Source: an uncultured Lachnospiraceae bacterium (GTDB lineage Bacteria; Bacillota; Clostridia; Lachnospirales; Lachnospiraceae). From it: 44,039 nucleotides of DNA. Where the stretch lies: assembly GCA_949840805.1 (NCBI GenBank), contig CATKXR010000042.1:1-44039 (forward strand). Reading direction: 5' to 3'. The notes beneath the pieces are model-generated. The model was not told where the DNA came from, searched no databases, and saw only the letters and a program-made list of their open reading frames with translations. Shown here piece by piece: positions 8,917 to 17,073 of the stretch (position 1 is its first letter; each line of letters begins with the position of its first letter). The position numbers and the translations under genes are program-made.

Positions 8917-9366
8917 CTAAATCTGCTTCTTTATGGCATATATAATGCCGCCTATAATAATAAACCAAGGAATTGCTGAAATAGCTATCATACTATAGAT
9001 CGAATTTTTCCAATGCTTTACTTCCTCTTCTCCCCCAACTGTAAATTTTTGAGGACACTTTTTATCATAATAAATCTCTACTTCTGTCCCTAAAGGATAC
9101 CGAAGTATCTTAAGAGTTCCCCATCCTGGTTCTAATCGACAGATAGTTTCATCTACCATATATTCATAGGTCAAATAGTACATTATCACTCTTGTAAAAA
9201 TACGCTCATAATGAATTTCCTCCCTAATTTCAACTACTTTTCCTGTTGTACGCCCTTCATAAATTCTTAGCTTCCTTATCTCCAGGTAAAAGGCTATCAT
9301 AAGTATCAAAGGAAATAATGCCAAAACAATAAATCCAAGCAAACTTAATATATATTCTTTATCCAT
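8917..9366 (-). CDS. DUF3592-like two-TM membrane protein, copy 4 (candidate immunity)
   Basis: This 149-residue protein has an N-terminal membrane helix (about 5-28), a small beta-rich loop domain and a C-terminal membrane helix ending near KKQI. The loop has the DUF3592 pattern: GRTTGKVVEIRE, then a strand pair (YYLTYEYMVDE), then YPLGTEVEIYYDKKxPxKFxVxGEE. I chose the ATG at 9366; the frame's first possible start is a TTG. It is the last of four paralogues in a row (8917, 9545, 10089 and 10438). Small two-TM proteins arrayed behind an injection-system effector often serve as membrane-located immunity proteins. That role is inferred from context. Confidence 0.55.
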   Translation of the reverse strand: MDKEYILSLLGFIVLALFPLILMIAFYLEIRKLRIYEGRTTGKVVEIREEIHYERIFTRVIMYYLTYEYMVDETICRLEPGWGTLKILRYPLGTEVEIYYDKKCPQKFTVGGEEEVKHWKNSIYSMIAISAIPWFIIIGGIIYAIKKQI

Positions 9367-9415
9367 CACTTTTCCCAATCACTTAATATTTAAAAATAAT
9401 CCTAGTGGACTATTT

Positions 9416-9544
9416 CTATCCAAAATCATACAAAACAAATATCCAACCAGCACCCATATCTGCACTATACCAACTCTTTCTCTCCATATTTAACCGAAAA
9501 TTGCCACCTCTATCAGCAAATCCAACTCCCGAAAGAAAACTATT
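9416..9544 (-). pseudogene. Short orphan reading-frame fragment between DUF3592 copies
   Basis: Directly after the TAA of the 9545-9979 gene, the same frame stays open for 42 codons before a TAG. It encodes a compositionally protein-like stretch with motifs GVGFADRGGNF, ERKSWY and AGWIFVLYDFG. It lacks a start with an SD, though it has an internal ATG. The local DNA is as A/T-rich as its neighbours, so 42 open codons could be chance. The Gly/Trp/Tyr-rich content resembles the tip of a larger protein, perhaps a displaced toxin C-terminus left ahead of its immunity gene. Alternatives are a readthrough extension or noise. Confidence 0.25.
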
Positions 9545-9979
9545 TTAGAAAAAAACATCGTGGATAACACCATATATTATATAAATCCATGCTGCTATTG
9601 AAAAAAGTGCCATATAACATAATATTTTTTTCCAATGATTTTCTTCTCCGCTAACCACAAATTTATAGGGATTCTTTTTGTTATAACAGATTCTCACCTC
9701 ACTTCCTAAAGGATACCAAATTTCATTACCATATCCCCACTTATTTTCTTCCTTATAATGCTTTTCCTCAACGGTGTACTCAAAGGTCAAATAATATATT
9801 GTCATTTTTGCATTATGTCCATAAAAAACATTTTCCCTAATTTCTATTACTTTAGCTATTGTATTTCCTTCATATCTTTTATATTTTCTTAACTCTACAA
9901 AATATCCTATTGCTCTTAAAGTTGGGAGTATTGCCAAACATATAAATATAACCAAAACCGTCAAATTTATTTTTTCCAT
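9545..9979 (-). CDS. DUF3592-like two-TM membrane protein, copy 3
   Basis: This is a 144-residue paralogue in the DUF3592-like array, with membrane helices at about 6-26 and 118-140 around a beta-rich loop. The loop holds the shared pattern: a GNTIAKVIEIRE strand, YYLTFEYTVEEKHY, then YPLGSEVRICYNKKNPYKFVVSGEE. The start is supported by GGAGAAGGGAT. The C-terminus ends GVIHDVFF, like copy 1 (GLIHDIFFR). Sequence divergence between copies is concentrated in the loop, which fits diversification against different partners (inference). Confidence 0.55.
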   Translation of the reverse strand: MEKINLTVLVIFICLAILPTLRAIGYFVELRKYKRYEGNTIAKVIEIRENVFYGHNAKMTIYYLTFEYTVEEKHYKEENKWGYGNEIWYPLGSEVRICYNKKNPYKFVVSGEENHWKKILCYMALFSIAAWIYIIYGVIHDVFF

Positions 9980-10088
9980 ATCCCTTCTCCAAAAGTTGCA
10001 TCAGCTCATCCAATCTTCATGATCAGTATCCTTCATGATTTAGCTCCTATCCGCTAAATCACTAAATTAAAATTTATTTTTGTATAAA

Positions 10089-10432
10089 TTACCATTGGAT
10101 AAAATCATATATTATGGTAAACTACATTTATCATAATAAATCTCCACCTCGGCCCCTAAAGGATACCGAATCTTATTACGGGTTTCCCATCCTGTTTCTA
10201 ATCGGTATGTAGTCTCATTTATCATGTATTCATAAATCAAATAATACATAGTCGCTTTTGTAAAAAGGCACGGATAATAAATATATTCCTTAATTTCAAC
10301 TACTTTTCCTGTGGTACGTCCTTCATACTTTTTTAGCTTCCTTAGCTCTAGATAAAAGGCTATTATATGCACAAAAGGCAATAATGCCAAACTGATACAT
10401 ACAAGCAAGTTTGACATATTTATTTTTTCCAT
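10089..10432 (-). pseudogene. DUF3592-like membrane protein, copy 2, broken by an internal deletion
   Basis: The first 106 codons are a normal copy (MEKINMSNLL helix, GRTTGKVVEIKE, YPLGAEVEIYYDK), and then the frame stops. The missing tail can be found: from about 10117 to 10091, a shifted frame reads TIIYDFIQW and then TAA, the counterpart of the family ending G-I/L/V-I-H/Y-D-hydrophobic. A deletion has therefore removed the 'NPxKFxVSGEE' segment and most of the second membrane helix, joining the loop out of frame to the last few codons. This is what a decaying spare immunity gene would look like. A short single-helix product could still be made. Confidence 0.6.
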
Positions 10433-10437
10433 CTATA

Positions 10438-10878
10438 TTATCTAAAGAAAATATCATGAATAAGGCCGCATATTATAACCATCCAACCAACTCCAGCCAC
10501 AATCGTCATTTTTATCACCTGCTTTTTCCAAATTTTTTCTTCTCCGCTTACCAAAAATCTTGTAGGATTTCTTTCATCATAACTTAATTCTACTTCACTT
10601 CCCAAAGGATATCTGACTGCATCTATAATCCCCCACTTCGATTCGATCACATAATTAACATCATCTATATGGTATTGGAATGTAAAATAATATACTGTTA
10701 CTTTTGTAAAACATCGTATAAAATAAAAGCGTTCTCTAATTTCAATTACTTTTGCCTTGACACGTCCTTTATATCGCTTTAATAATCTAATCTGCCATAA
10801 AAATTGTATTGACGAAAAAGTAGGCATCATAGGCAAAATGCTTAGTAATACAAGAGCTGTCATATCTATTTTTTTCAT
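10438..10878 (-). CDS. DUF3592-like two-TM membrane protein, copy 1
   Basis: This is a 146-residue protein and the first of the array, only 5 bases from copy 2. It has two membrane helices (about 6-26 and 118-140), a loop with GRVKAKVIEIRE, YYFTFQYHIDD and YPLGSEVELSYDERNPTRFLVSGEE, and the end GLIHDIFFR. AGGAATG upstream is a modest SD. It is the copy nearest to the PAAR-like protein at 11522-13495, separated from it by the IS110 remnant. It is the most likely current partner of that effector, if the array is an immunity set. Confidence 0.55.
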   Translation of the reverse strand: MKKIDMTALVLLSILPMMPTFSSIQFLWQIRLLKRYKGRVKAKVIEIRERFYFIRCFTKVTVYYFTFQYHIDDVNYVIESKWGIIDAVRYPLGSEVELSYDERNPTRFLVSGEEKIWKKQVIKMTIVAGVGWMVIICGLIHDIFFR

Positions 10879-11035
10879 TTTTTATCATTCCTTTCGCTTC
10901 GCTCTGGGACACCAACAAGTTATGAAAAAAGTTATATCCCTCCAATTTTTAATTTATAATTCTTGTATGGAATAACAATGCACTGCAGAACACAGAACAG
11001 TCAATGTTACTATTTTTTACTAAGGTGATGATACT

Positions 11036-11400
11036 ATGATGAAATTAAAATACTCCATCTGCTGTGAGCTTGATGTCCACAAAAATCTTAATGTCGCAAT
11101 CATCGTTACTACCAACAAAGACAGAATATCCGAATACATCCAAAAATCTTTTTTCTACCAATTCGAATATTCAAAGGTTTCGCAACTAACTAATCGAGAA
11201 TAATTGTTATCACGTTTGTATGGAATCCACTGGGAAGTATTGGATTTCTATTTTTTTAGTTATCTCGAAAATGGCATTTATGTATGCTTTACAGATTCCA
11301 AATGGTTAAAAATCATTAAGGGCAAGAAGACCGACAAAAAAGATTACCGACATCTACAAATTTGACCATGTCGATTCAAGTGGAACTTTATGTCCACATG
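11036..11400 (+). pseudogene. Decayed IS110-family transposase 5' fragment
   Basis: The plus strand reads an ATG at 11036 with a 55-codon frame (CCELDVHKN, VTTNKD; stop at 11201-11203). In a second frame it continues with HVCMESTGKYW, and then with YLENGIYVCF and IIKGKKTDKKD. These segments match the start of IS110-family transposases: the DxHK motif of the DEDD catalytic domain, then CMESTGxYW, then KGKKTDxKD. At least two frameshifts and a missing C-terminal half show it is dead. It lies between the effector and the immunity array and is the only minority-strand gene trace in this half. A similar Cys/His-rich tail up to 11480 is unassigned. Confidence 0.75.
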
Positions 11401-11521
11401 AACATCTTTGACAAAACCAAACACCTTTGCCCCTGGTGCGGATTTCATAAATTTACCTTATCCATAAGTTTTCTTGAAGAATAGTTTATTACTGATTTGC
11501 ATTTATATAATTATTTTATAT
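11204..11521. other. A/T-rich degenerate stretch after the IS110 frame break
   Basis: Apart from the frameshifted IS110 codons (to about 11400), this stretch holds no credible gene. A short plus-strand sequence near 11420-11480 reads a CPWC-containing peptide without an SD. No terminator or promoter stands out before the effector's stop codon at 11522. Confidence 0.4.
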
Positions 11522-13495
11522 CTATTTTGACACATCTCCTTCTTCAAAAATACCATTCTCATATATTTTATAATGAATAATTGTTCTAAGCTCAGATGCT
11601 TCTTTTGGCATCACTTTAATTGTCTGATAACACAAATTACTTGCTTTAAATGGTTCCACTTGTTCGCCATTTATATCAAATCTCCCGGATATTTTGTATT
11701 TTACAAAAAAGGTCGTAACTGAAATCTTAATTTCGCCAACAAATGCCGCATAAGATTTATATACTATGTCTTGTAAAATAGATATTGCTGCTACTGTATT
11801 AGAATAATTAGAGAGTGTATCTCCCCAAAAATCTTGCGTTGCATCTCCTCGATATAAACTATAGGCAATATTTATCAATGCTTCTCCAGGATTAATATTA
11901 TCTAAAGTCAAGATTGTTCCATGTTCTGTAGTATTAACAACAACATCAGAAAAGGAAAATATTGCTGAACATCCTGTCCCAATCCAATTAGGTAACATAC
12001 CCACTCCATTTTTCACTATATCGGTATTTTTTTCCTTCCGCAATACATCCTTTAAAGGCTCAACTGAGATTTCTACATATGCCGGTGTCTTCCCTTCCTT
12101 TATTGCTTCGCTTTCATCCAGATAATCCAATGATGAAGCTTCTTCCCCTCCAAGGTATAACAATACCCCATGAACAACATTAAATGCCATTGCATTTGCC
12201 CACGTAAACTTACGTGAATTATCTTTTCTGTTATGTAAATCATAGATATAATTCTCCGCAAATGAAAGCAGCTTCACAATATTCACCGCCAGCATCTCCT
12301 TATTCCTCTCAACCCATCCCCCATTCTCTACAATCTTAATACTCCCCCCACATCTGCACACCAAAAACGATTTTTCCGTCACTACACTTTGTTCCCGAAT
12401 CTCCTCCTTTAATCCCTGAAACTTCTTATACAGCCCGTCAAGGCTGTTATATATCGATCGCAAACCTTGCTCTATTGCCCCTAATTTTTCATCCACTTCA
12501 TATTCTTTTAAATCGGCCATCAGTTTCCCTACTTCCTCTAAGGCGCCTGATATCTGAAATCTCATTTTTCCGATATTTTTACACATCTCATCAAGGTCAT
12601 GGAAAGACATCGAACTTCTTTCTGGCTCCTGGTCCATCTGATAGATACCAAGCTCCCCGTTTTCCTTTTCAAGCCAGCTTTCCATATTTTCTATACAACA
12701 AGATATTTTTTTGAGCAGTTCTATTACTTTATCCAAATCATTATAATATTTTTCCCTTTTTTCTCTGCCTTCCTGTTCTTCTTCTGCTTCTCTTGTATCA
12801 CCCTTAACAGTATTCTTCTTTGCTTCCTTCACATATCTGCTCAGTGACGTCACCTCTGTAGCTGGCTTCTCCTCATACATCACTTTCCTTTCTTCTTCAT
12901 AAACCTCCCACCACATCTCACCCCACCACTGTTCTCTCAGTCCTTTCAATGCCTTCTCCAGCTCTTTCATCATCTTTTCCTGCAATTCTCTCGCTTCCGA
13001 CAGGATTGTCATCATATTGCTGATCCTTACTTTTTCATATGTATTAAACCATCGGTCCAAAAGTTCCAGTACACAGGGATAATTGCGAAACTGTCTTATT
13101 TCTCCTTTTTGCTGGTTGGCAAGTGCTATGTATTGTTGATAACACATAAACTTGTTGTACAAAATGGCATACTCTTTGCTGTCCGTTTTATAAGCTTCCA
13201 TCACTTTCCCTGTTTTTCTTACAATGGTTTCCAGCACAGATGCATAATACTCCGACTGACAACAAGTAAACGGATCAAGATTTACATTCGGCACACAGTC
13301 AATATCCCGGATAAAGGCGCTCCCGTTTCCAAAAACGCCATTATTATCTTCCGTTGCATGCAGGATCCGGTAATATGTAAAACACTCCTCATCAAACTTA
13401 TCCAGGCCCTCCGGCGGCTGTTTCGCACTGGAACACAAGACATACGATGAATCCAGCGCAAAATTCGGCATCTGCTTTTCTTGTGAATCCTTCAT
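11522..13495 (-). CDS. PAAR-like (DUF4280-type) spike-tip protein with long insertion and novel C-terminal region; candidate effector
   Basis: This 657-residue protein directly follows the second VgrG-like gene (10-base gap, AAGGAGGAG SD). Residues about 15-95 contain YVLCSSA, a Cys, and VPNVNLDPFTCC, like the first half of PAAR-like DUF4280 domains (VNI-pF--C). Residues 376-395 contain FLVCRCGGSIKIVENG, matching the usual DUF4280 end (C-CGG-I-I---G). Between them lie about 280 residues of strongly charged coiled coil (KAxKGLREQW to EEIREQ), so the small tip domain appears split by an insertion. Residues 396-657 match nothing I know: a helical part (NVVHGVLLYLGG) and a beta-rich end. It most probably sits on the VgrG spike and carries a toxic or binding domain. 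Toxin activity is inference. Confidence 0.55.
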   Translation of the reverse strand: MKDSQEKQMPNFALDSSYVLCSSAKQPPEGLDKFDEECFTYYRILHATEDNNGVFGNGSAFIRDIDCVPNVNLDPFTCCQSEYYASVLETIVRKTGKVMEAYKTDSKEYAILYNKFMCYQQYIALANQQKGEIRQFRNYPCVLELLDRWFNTYEKVRISNMMTILSEARELQEKMMKELEKALKGLREQWWGEMWWEVYEEERKVMYEEKPATEVTSLSRYVKEAKKNTVKGDTREAEEEQEGREKREKYYNDLDKVIELLKKISCCIENMESWLEKENGELGIYQMDQEPERSSMSFHDLDEMCKNIGKMRFQISGALEEVGKLMADLKEYEVDEKLGAIEQGLRSIYNSLDGLYKKFQGLKEEIREQSVVTEKSFLVCRCGGSIKIVENGGWVERNKEMLAVNIVKLLSFAENYIYDLHNRKDNSRKFTWANAMAFNVVHGVLLYLGGEEASSLDYLDESEAIKEGKTPAYVEISVEPLKDVLRKEKNTDIVKNGVGMLPNWIGTGCSAIFSFSDVVVNTTEHGTILTLDNINPGEALINIAYSLYRGDATQDFWGDTLSNYSNTVAAISILQDIVYKSYAAFVGEIKISVTTFFVKYKISGRFDINGEQVEPFKASNLCYQTIKVMPKEASELRTIIHYKIYENGIFEEGDVSK

Positions 13496-13505
13496 GTTCT
13501 CCTCC

Positions 13506-14837
13506 TTATCTGTACTCGATCATCAACCCGGTATGCCGGATCCCGTCTGAAATAGAAAGGGAATTATGATTCTCCCTGAAAAGGATCCCTTTTCCTGCCA
13601 GGACCTTAGCTTCCTTCGCGCTCTCCATCTCAATCCCTTCCTCTGAGACAATCCGGATATCCCGGCTGCTCTTGATCAGGATCCCCCTTTTATCATCCAG
13701 AATAATGGACATCCCCTTGTGGTTCGTGATCCGGATCTGGTCCGGTGTAAAACGGATCTCCTTGTCATGGCTTGTCCGGAATGACTTTTCCTCAGGGTTT
13801 TCCCTTCTTCCTTCCGGACAGTCCAAATGAACCGCGTTCAGTCCATAGGCATTCTCCTCTTCCCCATCAGGAAAATACAGGCGGACCCGGTCCCCCTCTT
13901 CCGGCATACAGTACCATCCTGTCCCGGCCGGGCTTGAATAAACCGTTGCAAAAGGAAACCATACTGTGTCCCTCTCCCCTTCCGGGCAGCCATATGCACA
14001 CTCGATCCGGATCTTTTCCCGGCATACCTCCGATACATGGCCTAAAAACGACACCCCGGCCAACTTTTCATTTCCATATGCCTTGATCCGGAATCCTTTT
14101 CTTTCCCGCAGGCGGTAGCGCGTCACCAGCTCGCTTCCCCTCAGGCGGCTCTCCGCCTCATACACATACAGACGCTTTCCGTCCATCTCCACCGGTGTAC
14201 ACAGCTCCATAATATCCCTGGACTCTGCCTCATACTCCATCCCCCCATCCCAGGTCCGCACCTTATAGGACCGGATATCCGGCGTCTCTTCCTTTTTCCG
14301 GGGCATTCCAAAATAAATACATATATTGCTGTTGGTTCCGTCCGCAACCACTACCTCCCCGATCTGGCCTGCCAGGCGTTTCAAAAACTCCCAGTCCGTC
14401 TCCCCATATTGGGCCGCAGGGCCGCACAGGCTTTTACTCCCTTCTCCATAGATCACCCGAACCCGGTCTGTCCTGGACGCCAGATCCTCCACGATACTAC
14501 GGAAAGTCTGCTTCCGACTGTAATAAAATCGCCGGTTCTCTGCCATATCCAGCAGAGCCGTTTTGGACTTTCCCTGTATCTCCAGCTTTGTTATTCCCCC
14601 TTCTTCTTCCTGCACCAACCCGCACAGAATCCCTCGGAAAATATTTCGGGTCTCGCCTTCCTCACTGGCCGCCTCTACACTGACCTCTGTGTCCGGCTCC
14701 AAATGCTTAAGAATGCTGCAATCCTTTATGATGCCGGAAATACGCACCTCCATATGATGGTTTACCTGCTTTAAAATCACGCAATTTATAATCTCAGTCA
14801 TCCCAAATGGTTTTACCTGAATCCTAACGGGCTTCAT
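13506..14837 (-). CDS. VgrG-like spike protein 2
   Basis: This is a 443-residue protein of the VgrG/phage gpD-gp5 spike class. The true start is the ATG at 14837 (MKPVRIQVKPFG), with GGAGAAGG upstream; it overlaps the preceding gene by 14 bases. The N-terminal gp27-like part has the hallmark 'YGETDWEFLKRLAGQIG', equivalent to the VgrG 'Y-E-sd-dFl-RL-e--G' motif. Next comes an OB-like barrel (HVSEVCREKIRIE, MPEEGDRVRLYFPDGEEE). The C-terminal 130 residues are short strands (IRFTPDQIRITNHKGMSIILD, ILIKSSRDIRI) that fit the triple beta-helix needle. It would trimerise at the tip of the tube and carry the PAAR-like protein encoded next. Confidence 0.75.
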   Translation of the reverse strand: MKPVRIQVKPFGMTEIINCVILKQVNHHMEVRISGIIKDCSILKHLEPDTEVSVEAASEEGETRNIFRGILCGLVQEEEGGITKLEIQGKSKTALLDMAENRRFYYSRKQTFRSIVEDLASRTDRVRVIYGEGSKSLCGPAAQYGETDWEFLKRLAGQIGEVVVADGTNSNICIYFGMPRKKEETPDIRSYKVRTWDGGMEYEAESRDIMELCTPVEMDGKRLYVYEAESRLRGSELVTRYRLRERKGFRIKAYGNEKLAGVSFLGHVSEVCREKIRIECAYGCPEGERDTVWFPFATVYSSPAGTGWYCMPEEGDRVRLYFPDGEEENAYGLNAVHLDCPEGRRENPEEKSFRTSHDKEIRFTPDQIRITNHKGMSIILDDKRGILIKSSRDIRIVSEEGIEMESAKEAKVLAGKGILFRENHNSLSISDGIRHTGLMIEYR

Positions 14838-15414
14838 TTTCCTTCTCCTCCTTTTCTGATATTGTCGACGCTGTTTCCAGCAAAACCGGCCTCCAGGACG
14901 GCATTTCCCGATCCGGGCAGTTGGACATTCCCAGGACAGAACATCTGCCAAGCCTGGTAAAAGACAGCAGATTGTAAATTCTTCCGTCCAGAGAAGTACT
15001 CTTAAATTCCAGCCAGCCCCTCTGGCTTCCTCCCTCCTCCTGGCTTCCTCTCCCAACAAATCCCACAGACGGCTGCGCGGTCTGGATAACCCGTTTAAAG
15101 GAATTCAACATATCTTCCACACTGCTCGTATCCTCTGCCAAAATTTCATATATGCTGAAGGTAATGCTGACGTCTCCTTCCGGATTTGACAAGATCACCT
15201 GAGGACGGTTCACCGATGGATATTTTCTCTGTGCCAGTCCAGGCTCCATCTTGTTGAAATTCTCAGGAATTTTCACTGTCACGTTCCCCGGCAGGTCTAT
15301 CTCCCGGAAATACAGCAGCTCCTCCCCCACATACATTCCCGTGACGCTGTTTTTATACCTTTTCTTGATCTGGCGTCTCCGCAGCATCACATATCTCTCA
15401 TCCAAATATTTCAT
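14824..15414 (-). CDS. DcrB/EagR-like protein, candidate effector chaperone
   Basis: This 196-residue protein is encoded between the two VgrG-like genes. Its pattern fits the PsbP/DcrB (DUF1795) fold of T6SS Eag chaperones: VTVKIPENFNKME near residue 45, then a Pro-rich strand (RPQVILSNPEGDVSITFSIYE), a helix with VEDMLNSFKRVIQ, a Gly-rich turn, 'GWLEFKSTSLDGRIYNLLSFTRLG', and a final SWRPVLLETASTI helix. Gram-negative Eag proteins shield hydrophobic segments of effectors before they are loaded on VgrG. No signal peptide is present, which suits a cytosolic chaperone. The C-terminal 'KEEKENEAR' overlaps the next gene's start. Assignment is by pattern and position. Confidence 0.5.
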   Translation of the reverse strand: MKYLDERYVMLRRRQIKKRYKNSVTGMYVGEELLYFREIDLPGNVTVKIPENFNKMEPGLAQRKYPSVNRPQVILSNPEGDVSITFSIYEILAEDTSSVEDMLNSFKRVIQTAQPSVGFVGRGSQEEGGSQRGWLEFKSTSLDGRIYNLLSFTRLGRCSVLGMSNCPDREMPSWRPVLLETASTISEKEEKENEAR

Positions 15415-15425
15415 ATCCTTCCCCC

Positions 15426-17057
15426 TTATTTTCCCGATGCACCTAAAAATACCATCTCACTCAAGTTAAGAGGCCGGCCCGGTTCTCTGCATGCCGGAAT
15501 TCCTCCCAGTACATCCGCCTCTCTTTCTGTCAGCTTCTCACTTTGGGGGATTCCCCCCAAGATCCCTTCTGCAAATTTTGCGGCGTCTTTGGGAACTCTT
15601 TTTCCAGGCAGCGGCAGATTCTGCAGCGGCTGCGGCAAGGCCCCGATCACTGCCTGGTCTGTGGAAAAAGCCATCTCATTTCCCGTTATCTCCATACAGT
15701 CCCCACTCTCCAGGTTTTCAAAATAATACCCGAGCGGAGTATCCCATACCGCGTAATCTCTCGCTTCCAGCAAAATATTCCCCCTGGCTGAAAGACGGAC
15801 TCCCTTTTCAGAAAAAATCTCCACCCCCGTCTGATCCCCGATTCGGATCCCGGTCTCCCGGACCAGGCTTCTACATTCCAGAAGCTTTGGCTTACACATT
15901 ACCATCTTTTCCTCCTTTGTCCGGAATATTTTTTCTGAACTTTCCGGAAATTCCCATTTCTCCGGAATACTTTCTGTCACTATGCCGCTGCCCTCCTTTT
16001 CTTCCGGAAAGTACAGCCGTACCCTGGTTCCCGTCTCCGGCATGGCATACAGCAGATTACCGGATACCGGCACATAATCGAAAGCATACAGAGAATCCTC
16101 CTTCTGATGGCTTCCCTGATCTATATCCAAAGCTACCTTCACCTTTTCCTGGTTCCTCCAGGCCACTGTCCCTGACATAGACAACCCTCTGAACCTTTCA
16201 TTATAAAAAGGCAGCATTCCCCCGGCCTTTTCTGTCCCCAGAAGATACTCCCGTTTGATCTGTCCCTGGTTCAGAAAAACCTTCTTTTCCAAAACAATCA
16301 GCAGACGATCCAAAAACCATACCTTATCCCCAAGATTATAATCCTGCTCCTCTGAGATCCGGAAAGTCTTTAATTCCTCCATCCGGCATTCCTGGAACTT
16401 CTTTTTCTTCCTGTACCCCTCCACATCCCAGTAAACCTTATAATCACGCCCGCATCTGGCTGTATACGTTTTCCCTCCGATCACCCCCACCGCAATCTGG
16501 GGATAATATCCGGAAATGTCCGGAATCACCACGGAACGAAACTGGCTCGCTATCCTGCTGCAAAACTCCCAATCCGTTTCTTCGTATTGAATTAAAGGGC
16601 TCCCGATCTCTCCCATTCCCTCGCAAAGAGGCAGGATATTCCTTCCCTTTCCCCCAATCCTTTTAAACACCTCCTGATATGTCATATGAATATCCTGGAA
16701 AGAACGGCTGGCTTTCACTTGGTCAAACTCCCGGCTCGCGGAAACACACCAAAAGCTTCCAAAATACTCTTTTCTATGAAAAAACATTTCCGATTTCTGT
16801 ATTGTCCCGGCAAACAGGGGCTTTTTCTCCTCCCCTGTCCCGCTGCCAAGCATAATCTTTTTCCCGGTCCATCTATCCATACTTTCTTTCCCTGTATATT
16901 CCAGGCTGGCAAGCAACTGCAGGACCGCATGTTCATTTACCTTTGCTGTCAGGCTGAAATCCAGAATCCGGATAAAGTCCAATTCCCCGGATATCCATAT
17001 TCCATCAAAACTTATCGTATTCAAATAATCCCTCTCCTTTTCTGCATATATATCCAT
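15426..17057 (-). CDS. VgrG-like spike protein 1
   Basis: This 543-residue protein shows the VgrG layout. An N-terminal gp27-like domain includes 'YEETDWEFCSRIASQF' (the conserved Y-E-tDW-F--R motif). A barrel has the signature MPETGTRVRLYFPEEKEG, the same wording as in VgrG-like protein 2. Repetitive short strands (IRIGDQTGVEIFSEKGVRLSARGNI split over several lines) fit a needle. The last 90 residues are Pro/Gly/Leu-rich, possibly a tip or linker. The start is the ATG at 17057. Its SD is unusual: a run of nine G immediately upstream. A TTG at 17072 in the same frame would read through that run. The gene is 16 bases from the PP2C stop. Spike role is well supported; cargo is unknown. Confidence 0.75.
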   Translation of the reverse strand: MDIYAEKERDYLNTISFDGIWISGELDFIRILDFSLTAKVNEHAVLQLLASLEYTGKESMDRWTGKKIMLGSGTGEEKKPLFAGTIQKSEMFFHRKEYFGSFWCVSASREFDQVKASRSFQDIHMTYQEVFKRIGGKGRNILPLCEGMGEIGSPLIQYEETDWEFCSRIASQFRSVVIPDISGYYPQIAVGVIGGKTYTARCGRDYKVYWDVEGYRKKKKFQECRMEELKTFRISEEQDYNLGDKVWFLDRLLIVLEKKVFLNQGQIKREYLLGTEKAGGMLPFYNERFRGLSMSGTVAWRNQEKVKVALDIDQGSHQKEDSLYAFDYVPVSGNLLYAMPETGTRVRLYFPEEKEGSGIVTESIPEKWEFPESSEKIFRTKEEKMVMCKPKLLECRSLVRETGIRIGDQTGVEIFSEKGVRLSARGNILLEARDYAVWDTPLGYYFENLESGDCMEITGNEMAFSTDQAVIGALPQPLQNLPLPGKRVPKDAAKFAEGILGGIPQSEKLTEREADVLGGIPACREPGRPLNLSEMVFLGASGK

Positions 17058-17059
17058 CA

Positions 17060-17068
17060 CCCCCCCCC
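17060..17068 (-). promoter_or_regulatory. G9 homopolymer serving as Shine-Dalgarno of VgrG-like protein 1
   Basis: On the minus strand the sequence is GC, nine G, TG, ATG. The only purine-rich ribosome site for the spike gene is this run, two bases from the start codon. Runs of this length slip during replication, and changes would alter SD spacing. If the TTG at 17072 is used they would instead change the frame of the leader. Confidence 0.5.
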
Positions 17069-17073
17069 GCAAA

